NCBI GenBank assembly: GCA_002358965.1
Contig: DEPW01000002.1
Location: 1 to 5,662, forward strand
DNA length: 5,662 bases
Reading direction: 5' to 3'
Source of the DNA: Bacteroidales bacterium UBA3382
GTDB lineage: Bacteria > Bacteroidota > Bacteroidia > Bacteroidales > UBA932
Positions 1 to 5,640 of this stretch are shown here, in pieces; positions within the stretch are counted from its first letter, which is position 1, and the number at the start of each line of letters is the position of its first letter. The translations under genes were made by a program, and so were the position numbers. The notes beneath the pieces are model-generated. The model did not search any database. It saw only the letters and a program-made list of their open reading frames with translations, and was not told the origin of the DNA.

Positions 1-21
1 CTGCCGAGGCGCCACCGTATT

Positions 22-213
22 TCAGTCAAGTCGGAAAAGTTCATTGACCGTTTTACCGAAATACGCCGATAGCTTCAGTGCGAGTTCGGTGGAAGGGATG
101 AACTTTCCGTTTTCTATGGCGTAAATGGTCTGACGGGATACTCCTACCGCATCGGCCAGTTGCTGCTGGGATATGTCAAGGATTGCCCTCTCGATACGAA
201 TGTTATTTTTCAT
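22..213 (-). CDS. Small XRE-family helix-turn-helix transcriptional regulator
   Basis: A 63-residue cytoplasmic DNA-binding protein consisting of little more than one HTH_3/Cro-CI domain. The recognition unit is at residues 15-37 (SQQQLADAVGVSRQTIYAIE then NGK), with the family's usual Q17, A20, G24, S26, I30 and E34. The C-terminal part, PSTELALKLSAYFGKTVNELF, is the usual final helices. The reading frame stays open much further upstream, but the start at 211-213 is chosen for two reasons: the HTH domain begins at once, and GGAGGAG lies 5 nt before the ATG. The start lies inside the 3' end of the upstream membrane-protein gene (11 bp overlap), so translation is probably coupled. Small regulators of this type paired with a small membrane protein are common in Bacteroidota and Firmicutes. 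Autorepression at the GTAAA/TTTAC array is inferred; the signal it answers to is unknown. Confidence 0.93.
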   Translation of the reverse strand: MKNNIRIERAILDISQQQLADAVGVSRQTIYAIENGKFIPSTELALKLSAYFGKTVNELFRLD

Positions 214-670
214 GGCGGCTCCTCCATCTGTATGTCCACAGGCTGATTTTAAAGATGACGATGTACAGGAAAAACATGGGGATGAACGACAGGTACCCCT
301 GTATGATATGGAGTACAATACTTGTTTTTCGGACAGATTCCATATCAGAAGGCTTGAAAGGCACATTTAGGTACCAGAGCAAAAGCCATAAAATGGAAAG
401 GACGAATGCGATGCCGGCTGTAATTGCCAGCGAGCGGCCTCTGAGGGACTTGACAAATTCGTCTTCGTGCTTTTCTTTTGAGAATGCTATCATCAGCAGC
501 GACAGGCTTCCCGTGAAAATCAGGACCGTTAAAATATTTTTAAGGGTGCGCTCGTTTATAACCCCGATTCCGGCATCCATGATCAGATTGAATGCGATAA
601 AAGCGACAAGCAGTATTGCCCAACCCGCTATCTGCCACTTGTAGGACAAAAGGTAATTTTTAGCTCTCAT
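203..670 (-). CDS. Four-helix integral membrane protein paired with HTH regulator
   Basis: A 155-residue inner-membrane protein of unknown function. Four hydrophobic segments are visible: about residues 14-31, 43-63, 81-101 and 118-141, with a positively charged C-terminus (YRWRSRHEK). The cytoplasmic loop between helices 2 and 3 carries a charged motif, SKEKHEDEFVKSLRGRSL (64-81). As I recall, similar E(D/E)EF-x-x-x-LR loops occur in other Bacteroidota membrane proteins encoded next to small XRE regulators. The start at 668-670 is the first ATG after the promoter; the open frame extends upstream only through a TTG at 730 that lies in the promoter. There is no strong Shine-Dalgarno, as is usual in the phylum. 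The gene is first in a two-gene operon and overlaps the HTH gene by 11 bp. It might modulate or be controlled by the regulator, but nothing in the sequence proves this. Confidence 0.85.
   Translation of the reverse strand: MRAKNYLLSYKWQIAGWAILLVAFIAFNLIMDAGIGVINERTLKNILTVLIFTGSLSLLMIAFSKEKHEDEFVKSLRGRSLAITAGIAFVLSILWLLLWYLNVPFKPSDMESVRKTSIVLHIIQGYLSFIPMFFLYIVIFKISLWTYRWRSRHEK
219..225 (-). promoter_or_regulatory. Strong Shine-Dalgarno of the HTH regulator
   Basis: On the minus strand this reads GGAGGAG, 5 nt before the ATG at 213-211. It is the strongest ribosome-binding site in the window and lies inside the coding sequence of the membrane protein. It fixes the HTH start against the longer open frame and suggests that the regulator is made at a rate of its own as well as by coupling. 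Confidence 0.8.
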
Positions 671-683
671 AATATATTTTCTT

Positions 684-741
684 GTAAAGTTTACTTGTGC
701 AAATGTAAAGTATAATTTACAAAAACACAAATATAATTTAC
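684..741. promoter_or_regulatory. Candidate operator array of GTAAA/TTTAC half-sites
   Basis: Five half-sites are visible on the plus strand: GTAAA at 684-688 and 705-709, and TTTAC at 690-694, 716-720 and 737-741. The first pair makes a tight palindrome (GTAAA-G-TTTAC), and the second pair is spaced by 6 nt. The two GTAAA copies are 21 bp apart, and so are the last two TTTAC copies, which is two helical turns. TATAATTTACAAAAA also occurs twice, at 711-725 and 732-746. The array covers the -7 box, the spacer, the region upstream of -33 and the expected transcription start, as a repressor site would. Binding by the adjacent HTH protein is inferred. Confidence 0.5.
700..731 (-). promoter_or_regulatory. 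Bacteroidota-type promoter of the membrane protein/HTH operon
   Basis: Reading the minus strand, TTTG (731-728) is followed after 20 nt by TACATTTG (707-700). This matches the Bacteroidota primary-sigma consensus of TTTG near -33 and TAnnTTTG near -7. The start of transcription would fall near 695, giving a leader of about 25 nt before the ATG at 670. A second -7-like match, TATATTTG at 735-728, overlaps the -33 element and has no partner at the right distance, so the downstream one is preferred. Confidence 0.6.
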
Positions 742-823
742 AAAAAATGGAAATAAAAAAACGGTTATCCGCAAAATTGCCCCTTGCAAGCCGCCCGCCT
801 GTCGGTAAGGTATCCTCCGTAAC

Positions 824-849
824 CGTGCGCGTCGGTACCGACGCGCACG
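824..849. repeat. GC-rich palindrome copy A (perfect)
   Basis: A perfect inverted repeat: GTGCGCGTCGGT (825-836) is followed directly by its reverse complement (837-848), with one more C-G pair outside. It is centred on GGTACC. The left flank CGTAACC (818-824) recurs beside the copy at the end of the window. It lies about 110 bp past the stop codon of the outer-membrane protein gene. As RNA it would form a very stable hairpin, but no T-tract follows on either strand, so it is not a classical intrinsic terminator. It belongs to a small repeat family in this window (copies at 886-911 and 5641-5662). Confidence 0.85.
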
Positions 850-885
850 CAGATAGGCCTCAGAGAGCCTTCTGGAAGGGTTTGA

Positions 886-911
886 TGTGCGCGTCGGTAC
901 CATCGCGCACA
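886..911. repeat. GC-rich palindrome copy B (two arm mismatches)
   Basis: The left arm, GTGCGCGTCGGT (887-898), is identical to that of copy A. The right arm (899-910), reverse complemented, reads GTGCGCGATGGT, so the arms differ at two adjacent positions (TC against AT). A T-A pair extends it on each side. It lies 47 bp beyond the stop of the outer-membrane gene, and its centre is 62 bp from that of copy A. The two copies make a doublet in the same intergenic region and could fold separately or pair with each other. Confidence 0.85.
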
Positions 912-958
912 GGTCGGGTGCCACGGTAAGCGTGCATTTTTCCTATGTAGGCGCGGTC

Positions 959-3451
959 TTACATCGCATTGCCTGCTCCTGGAGGCTGACTGGTCCCTGT
1001 GCCGGAGCCGGCGTTTACCAGGTCGTCGTTCACGATGCTGCGCTGCGTTTTGCGGACTATCTGTTTCATGTTGCCGAAGTTGTAGGATACGCCTATCATG
1101 AAGTACCTGTTGTCGAATACAATGCTGTCCGTGCTTTGCAGGTATGGAGTGGAGACCGTATTGCCCATTTCCATGGAAGCCTCAAAGAAGTTAATCGCAC
1201 TCAGGGAGATGTCGAGTTTCCCGTCAAAGAACGATTTGTTCAGCGAGAGACTGTAAAAATAACTTCCGTAACCTTTGCCCTGCAGGCTTATGCCCGGAAA
1301 GAAGTAGCCGCCGTTGGCGCTTAGTCTGAATCCGTATTTGAAACTCTGCTGCGCCCCGAGGTACAGATTGCCCGTCCAGCCCCTGTTGACCAGGCCTTCG
1401 GTGTATTCGTTCGCCGCACCTCCGGAAAGACTCATCCAACTTATATTGCCGTTGAAATATATCCTTGTGTTCTGGCTCGGGTTCCAATAGGCGTAAGCCA
1501 TCAGTCCGGCATTCCTGCTGCGGCCGATGTTGCCGTAGGTGTTGTTGAGTACGCCTTCCGCGTCAACGAATTGGAAACTGCTGATGCTGTTGTTGGTAAA
1601 GCCGTACCTTAACGATGCATTCAATCCGTATTTCATGGAAAACAGGCTGTAATTCAGGGATACCGTATGGTTTTTCTCGGAAACTATGTCAGGGTCTCCG
1701 TAGGTTATTTCGGAATTGCCGATGCTTTGTACGAACGGGTTGAGATAAGTAATGCCCGGACGGCTGATGCGCATGTTGTAAGTAAGTTGCAGGCTTTGTG
1801 CCGGAGTAGGAGTCCACAGTATGGAGGCCGAAGGTACGATGTCGGTAAAATCCGAGTTGAAATGCCGGTTTTCGGGAACCGTGAAGCCGATCTTCTGCAA
1901 GGTCTCCTCGGCGCGCACTCCCGCCTTGAAGCCGAACTGTCCCAAAGTCACTGAATAGTCTGCGTATAGTGCTATTATGTGCTGTTCGTGGCGGTAACTC
2001 TGTGACGGGTATCCCGGATTTTCCGACCACTCAGCATTTTCCGAATTCTTCACGAGGTTTTCTCCTTTGCTCGAGTTCAGCCGGAAGATGTATTTTGCCC
2101 CTGCTTCTATTCTGTGTTTTTCGGCAAACGGGAGCACATAATCAATCTGTCCGGTGTGTTCCTGGGACGAAGCGTCGTTGGCGATTCTCGTATAGTCGTA
2201 AATGTCTATCATCTCCCTGTTTCCGGAAAAATGCGTGAGGCAGTATTCGGAGTTCAGGCCGCTCGGACTGTTGCTGTACATGTATGAAAGGGTGAGCATT
2301 TCTCCCGGGCGTTTCCTGAACAGGTGCTGCCAGTCCATGCTGACGCTTCCGGAACCGGCGAGCGTGGATGCCGTGCCTGTCTGCGTGTAACTGTAAACCG
2401 GATATGTGGAAGAGAGCGTGTTACTGATGTCGTACCCCGCTTTGATGTCGGCGAGATAAAGATTCCCGGACAATGTCAGCAGGTTGAGCGAATCGATGTC
2501 GTAACTCATTTCCAGCGAACCGAAATGCATGGGGGCCTCGTTTGTCATGGTCTGTGTCGAAGATGAATGCAGCCCGTTGTCGCTTTCGGAAGAAAAATCC
2601 CTTTCGCTTTCCGTGAAGATTTTCGGGTTTTTCATATAGTTGAAGCCATAATTGGCGGAAATCGAGAATTTTCCCAGTTTTACGGCTCCGTAGGCTCCGG
2701 CATTCGCGCTCCTGTTCCCGCCTCCGGCATTGAGGCTTACATTGTAGCCGTCGGCCCTTTTGGCATTCATGACGATATTGAGGATGCCTCCGATGCCTTC
2801 GGCGTCATATTTCGCTCCGGGATCGCTGATTACTTCGACTCGCTTTATGCTTTCGGCCGGCATGCCTTTCAGGATTTTCCCCGGCTGCGAACTGAACATG
2901 TTCGAAGGTTTGCCGTTTACATATATCTTAAAACTGCCCTGGCCGTTCACCATGATGTTGTCGTTGGCGTCCACCGTGACTCTCGGCACTTTGCGAAGCA
3001 TGTCAAGCGCATTGCTGGTCTGAGCGTCGGGATCTTCGGAAATCCTGTATGTGAGTTTGTCGACTTCGGTCTTTACGAAAGGCACCTGGGCGCTTACCGT
3101 GGCGGCCTCGATAAATTCCGTGTCTGCCTGGAGCATGATTGTCCCCATGTCGGCTATCGGAGAAGCGTCGTCCACGCTGAACTCCAATGTCTTGTCCATG
3201 CGTCCCATTGAAGTTGCCAGCAAAGAATATTTTCCGGCGGATGGGAGGCCGATTTCAAAATGGCCGTCAATGTCCGTAAGACCTGAAATGACATCCCCGG
3301 CCGTATTCCTGATTACTATTGTCGCCATGGGCTCCCCTTCGCCGCTTAACGAGTCTATGACGGTCCCCTTTACTTTGTAAGGGAGAGCGGCAAAGGCGTG
3401 CATGCTCAAAAACACGAAGATTGAAACTAAGGTGAAGATTTTCGTTTTCAT
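959..3451 (-). CDS. Outer-membrane beta-barrel family protein (TonB-receptor-like)
   Basis: An 830-residue outer-membrane protein. It has a signal peptide (about 1-21, cleavage after AFA), then a carboxypeptidase-regulatory-like beta-sandwich (about 25-107, from YKVKGTVIDS to TIMLQA). A TonB-receptor plug follows (about 115-230), with LDMLRKVPRVTVD, IYVNGKPSN, IKRVEVISDPGAKYDAEG and GGILNIVM. The rest is a long beta-barrel rich in aromatic and alternating polar residues, ending in the strand RYFMIGVSYNFG. After that comes a tail of about 36 residues with RKTQRSIVNDD and a low-complexity glycine/serine/proline end. This layout fits the 'outer membrane beta-barrel' family (OMP_b-brl_3 type) rather than SusC/RagA: the length is shorter than SusC and no SusD-like lipoprotein gene is adjacent. 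The substrate is unknown. The ATG at 3449-3451 is chosen because the signal peptide starts there; no clear Shine-Dalgarno precedes it. It is divergent from a two-component system that probably controls it. Confidence 0.93.
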   Translation of the reverse strand: MKTKIFTLVSIFVFLSMHAFAALPYKVKGTVIDSLSGEGEPMATIVIRNTAGDVISGLTDIDGHFEIGLPSAGKYSLLATSMGRMDKTLEFSVDDASPIADMGTIMLQADTEFIEAATVSAQVPFVKTEVDKLTYRISEDPDAQTSNALDMLRKVPRVTVDANDNIMVNGQGSFKIYVNGKPSNMFSSQPGKILKGMPAESIKRVEVISDPGAKYDAEGIGGILNIVMNAKRADGYNVSLNAGGGNRSANAGAYGAVKLGKFSISANYGFNYMKNPKIFTESERDFSSESDNGLHSSSTQTMTNEAPMHFGSLEMSYDIDSLNLLTLSGNLYLADIKAGYDISNTLSSTYPVYSYTQTGTASTLAGSGSVSMDWQHLFRKRPGEMLTLSYMYSNSPSGLNSEYCLTHFSGNREMIDIYDYTRIANDASSQEHTGQIDYVLPFAEKHRIEAGAKYIFRLNSSKGENLVKNSENAEWSENPGYPSQSYRHEQHIIALYADYSVTLGQFGFKAGVRAEETLQKIGFTVPENRHFNSDFTDIVPSASILWTPTPAQSLQLTYNMRISRPGITYLNPFVQSIGNSEITYGDPDIVSEKNHTVSLNYSLFSMKYGLNASLRYGFTNNSISSFQFVDAEGVLNNTYGNIGRSRNAGLMAYAYWNPSQNTRIYFNGNISWMSLSGGAANEYTEGLVNRGWTGNLYLGAQQSFKYGFRLSANGGYFFPGISLQGKGYGSYFYSLSLNKSFFDGKLDISLSAINFFEASMEMGNTVSTPYLQSTDSIVFDNRYFMIGVSYNFGNMKQIVRKTQRSIVNDDLVNAGSGTGTSQPPGAGNAM

Positions 3452-3487
3452 TATCAGGCGGTTTTAAAAATTCTATCTTTATGGAGG

Positions 3488-3495
3488 CAAAATTA
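3488..3495 (-). promoter_or_regulatory. -7 element of the outer-membrane protein gene
   Basis: The minus strand reads TAATTTTG, a full match to TAnnTTTG, placing transcription start near 3484 and giving a leader of about 30 nt. Where a -33 TTTG should be (around 3515-3519), the minus strand reads AAGGA instead. The tandem 11-bp repeats (3505-3548) occupy that region. A good -7 with no -33 behind a phased repeat array suggests an activator-dependent promoter. Confidence 0.5.
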
Positions 3496-3504
3496 TTTTT
3501 CCCA

Positions 3505-3548
3505 CTTTAATTCATCCTTGCGTGTTCCTTATTTTTACCTTAATTTCG
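3505..3548. promoter_or_regulatory. Four tandem 11-bp direct repeats, candidate response-regulator operator
   Basis: On the plus strand four consecutive 11-mers start at 3505, 3516, 3527 and 3538: CTTTAATTCAT, CCTTGCGTGTT, CCTTATTTTTA, CCTTAATTTCG. Columns 1, 3, 4 and 8 are constant, giving a consensus near CCTTAaTT. Tandem direct repeats of about 11 bp are the classic binding pattern of OmpR/PhoB winged-helix regulators, and such a regulator is encoded immediately downstream. The array overlaps the -33 to -7 part of the regulator's own promoter. Seen from the divergent outer-membrane gene, it lies at roughly -21 to -65. Function is inferred. Confidence 0.5.
3517..3548 (+). promoter_or_regulatory. 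Promoter of the two-component operon
   Basis: CTTG (3517-3520), 20 nt, then TAATTTCG (3541-3548): each element has one mismatch to the Bacteroidota consensus TTTG / TAnnTTTG, with the expected spacing. Transcription would start near 3552, leaving a very short leader before the ATG at 3566, or about 40 nt before the alternative ATG at 3593. The 11-bp repeats overlap both elements, so the regulator may control its own synthesis. Confidence 0.5.
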
Positions 3549-3565
3549 TGGTAAAATATGAAAAT

Positions 3566-4267
3566 ATGGATGCCAATCTCGATTTGTTGAGGATGCGCAA
3601 GGTGTTCATCGTCGAAGACGAACCCGCGCTGCGCGATACCATAGAGACAGTTTTCAAGGATGCCGGATTCGTGTCGGTGGTTTCAGCTTCAAGCGTCAGG
3701 GAGGCGTGCGAGGTTTTTGCGGAATCTCCGGGCGATATCGCCGTGCTTGATGTGAATCTTCCTGACGGAGACGGGTTTTCACTCATGTCCCGACTCAAGC
3801 GCATCAGGGAGGTTCCTGTCATATTCCTGACTGCGAGGGACGATCCTGACGATGTCGTTAACGGTTTTGAACTCGGAGGGGACGACTACATTACCAAGCC
3901 TTTTCTTCCCAAAGAACTGATAGCAAGGACAGTGGCCCTTCTTCGCCGCTGCTACAGGGAAGATGGACGCATTGTGCGGCTCGAGGATGCGATAGTGGAT
4001 TTTTCAAGCGCGGAGGTGATAAGGGGAGCCGAGCGGATCCCTCTTACAGGCAAGGAGCACGACATATTGCTCATGCTCTACAACAATGCGGGAAGGGTCA
4101 TTTCCATAGACAGGCTGTGCGAGGCAGTGTGGGGCGATAACCGCTACGGCTATGAAAACTCGCTCATGGCCCATATCAGGCACATACGCGAAAAAATCGA
4201 AAAGGATCCGTCAAGGCCGGTGTCGTTGATAACGGTGAAAGGGTTGGGATATAAATTAAAAATCTGA
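3566..4267 (+). CDS. OmpR-family two-component response regulator
   Basis: A 233-residue cytoplasmic transcription factor. The receiver domain (about residues 11-128) has the acidic pocket E17-D18-E19, the phosphoacceptor D62 (VLDVNLPDGDG), T89 and K111 (ITKPF). The winged-helix DNA-binding domain (about 136-233) shows LTGKEHDILLMLYNNAGRVI, then RLCEAVWGD, then the recognition region around NSLMAHIRHIREKIE, and ends in VKGLGYKLKI. All key residues are present, so it should be a functional phospho-dependent regulator. The first ATG after the promoter (3566) is used; an ATG at 3593 would give 224 residues starting MRKVFIVEDE and is also plausible. A TTG at 3518 lies inside the promoter and is rejected. 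The kinase gene follows after 4 bp. The likely targets are the tandem repeats in front of this gene and hence the divergent outer-membrane gene. Confidence 0.93.
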   Translation: MDANLDLLRMRKVFIVEDEPALRDTIETVFKDAGFVSVVSASSVREACEVFAESPGDIAVLDVNLPDGDGFSLMSRLKRIREVPVIFLTARDDPDDVVNGFELGGDDYITKPFLPKELIARTVALLRRCYREDGRIVRLEDAIVDFSSAEVIRGAERIPLTGKEHDILLMLYNNAGRVISIDRLCEAVWGDNRYGYENSLMAHIRHIREKIEKDPSRPVSLITVKGLGYKLKI

Positions 4268-4271
4268 ATAC

Positions 4272-5627
4272 ATGCCTGGTAAGAGGAAAATGCTGGATGA
4301 AATAGGCAACCGCCATTTGAGGAAAGAGTTCATACGCATATTCGTGCTGATATTCGCCGTATTCATAATGAATATAATCCTCTATTTTTCACTGTCGGTC
4401 AGCATGTCCGGCCTGTATGTCGACACTTCCGGCAGTCCGGAAAGTTTTGCCGGCGAAGTATCCTCATCCTTGATGTCTTGCAAGGACGGTTCGTATGCCA
4501 TTTCGGGGGAGTCTGCGTCAAGGCTCGATTCGCTTTCCGTATGGGGCATGCTGGTTTCGGACTCTACGGGGGATGTGGTATGGAGCCGCAATCTGCCGGA
4601 TGCCGTTTCAAGGCATTACAGGATAAGCGATTTCGACAGCCTGTCCTCGATGAACCTGGCCGGCTACCCGGTCTTCATGGCTTCGCATCCGGACGGGTTG
4701 GTGGTGCTGGGGTATCCGGAAGGTTCATATATCAATGTGCCTGTGTCCCAGCCTGTGGACAACATAGGCCGGATACGGAATACCGTCCTGATATTTATCA
4801 TAGCCGTCATACTCATACTGATTTTGCTGAGTATGGTATACGGATGGAGTTCATACAAGGCGCTGAAGGGGATCGTAAAAGGGATAGACGACCTGTCGGC
4901 AGGCAGGCCGGTGCATCTTAAGGATACCGGAAGGTTTTCCGCCATAGCCTCTTGCGTAAACACGGCTTCGGACAGACTCCAGGACTATTCCGCGCATCGC
5001 AAGAAATGGATAGCGGGAGTTTCGCATGACATACGCACTCCGCTTGCAATCATTCTCGGCAAAGCCGACAAGGCAGGTGACTCCGACATCAAGTTCCAGG
5101 CTGTCCGCATACGCGAACTCATCAATGACCTTAACATGTATTCGGCATTGGAGTTCAGCGAGGCCATTGACAAGACGCGTCTGAGGATGTCGGCCTTCGT
5201 GCGCAATACGGCAGCGGATTTCTTCAACGCCCTTCCGGACAAATATTCTTTGTCTGTGAGCATAGACGAGAGTGCCGAGAACAGGTACATAAACGGGGAT
5301 GCCCATCTTTTGCAGCGTGCGCTGTACAATCTCCTGTACAACTCGATAGTGCACAATGCTTCGGGCTGCGATATGTCGGTGTCGCTCGGGGTTTCCGGCA
5401 AAAAACTGAAACTCGTCGTTTCAGACAACGGTACCGGGATTTCTCCGGAGGCACTGATAGAACTCAATTTCAAGGCATTGACAGGTACGAAAATTCCGGA
5501 CGAAAATATCCGTGGCGCCCACGGTCTCGGGCTGTACATAGTGGCTGAAATAATCCGTCTGCATAGGGGGACGGTCGTATATTCCAATGTTGCCCCTAAA
5601 GGTTTCAGGGCAGAAATCCTGTTGTGA
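4272..5627 (+). CDS. Membrane sensor histidine kinase
   Basis: A 451-residue inner-membrane kinase. Transmembrane helix 1 is at about 22-44 and helix 2 at about 169-190, enclosing a sensor region of about 124 residues that matches no domain I recognise. A HAMP-like linker (about 191-240) follows. The dimerisation/phosphotransfer domain has SHDIRTPL with H252. The ATPase domain has the N box (N353, N357, N362), DNGTGI at 385-390 and HGLGL at 417-421. It should phosphorylate the regulator encoded 4 bp upstream. From memory, the catalytic half (INDLNMYSALE, NTAADFFNALPDKYSL, NSIVHNASGC) resembles kinases common in Firmicutes. The phosphotransfer hairpin looks a few residues short beside EnvZ. 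The first ATG is used; a second ATG at 4290 is preceded by AGAGG and would give 445 residues. Confidence 0.92.
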   Translation: MPGKRKMLDEIGNRHLRKEFIRIFVLIFAVFIMNIILYFSLSVSMSGLYVDTSGSPESFAGEVSSSLMSCKDGSYAISGESASRLDSLSVWGMLVSDSTGDVVWSRNLPDAVSRHYRISDFDSLSSMNLAGYPVFMASHPDGLVVLGYPEGSYINVPVSQPVDNIGRIRNTVLIFIIAVILILILLSMVYGWSSYKALKGIVKGIDDLSAGRPVHLKDTGRFSAIASCVNTASDRLQDYSAHRKKWIAGVSHDIRTPLAIILGKADKAGDSDIKFQAVRIRELINDLNMYSALEFSEAIDKTRLRMSAFVRNTAADFFNALPDKYSLSVSIDESAENRYINGDAHLLQRALYNLLYNSIVHNASGCDMSVSLGVSGKKLKLVVSDNGTGISPEALIELNFKALTGTKIPDENIRGAHGLGLYIVAEIIRLHRGTVVYSNVAPKGFRAEILL

Positions 5628-5640
5628 CTTACGGAAGATC

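Noticed and set aside
728..735. Second -7-like element TATATTTG on the minus strand
   Set aside because: It overlaps the -33 element of the better promoter and has no TTTG at the proper distance upstream.
754..771. Possible terminator on the minus strand: CGG-ATAA-CCG followed by a run of T
   Set aside because: The stem is only 3 bp, too weak to call. It is the only T-run near a hairpin downstream of the outer-membrane gene, so RNA 3'-end mapping could still revive it.
824..911. CRISPR or transposon-end interpretation of the palindromes
   Set aside because: There are only two adjacent copies, they are palindromic with a single 36-bp spacer, no cas or transposase gene is present, and no target-site duplication was seen.
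887..1324. 145-residue open frame on the plus strand, starting in the palindrome
   Set aside because: It begins inside a repeat and runs antisense to the barrel-coding 3' end; there is no domain and no promoter.
2567..3211. 214-residue open frame on the plus strand
   Set aside because: It lies wholly antisense to the signal/plug/barrel coding sequence of the outer-membrane protein, has no recognisable domain and no ribosome-binding site. It is a shadow of the codon bias on the other strand.
3518..3565. Upstream extension of the response regulator from a TTG codon
   Set aside because: The TTG is part of the predicted -33 element and the added residues (MRVPYFYLNF...) do not belong to a receiver domain.
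4851..5354. 167-residue open frame on the minus strand within the histidine kinase gene
   Set aside because: The kinase motifs on the plus strand are intact across this stretch, and the antisense product has no domain-like pattern.
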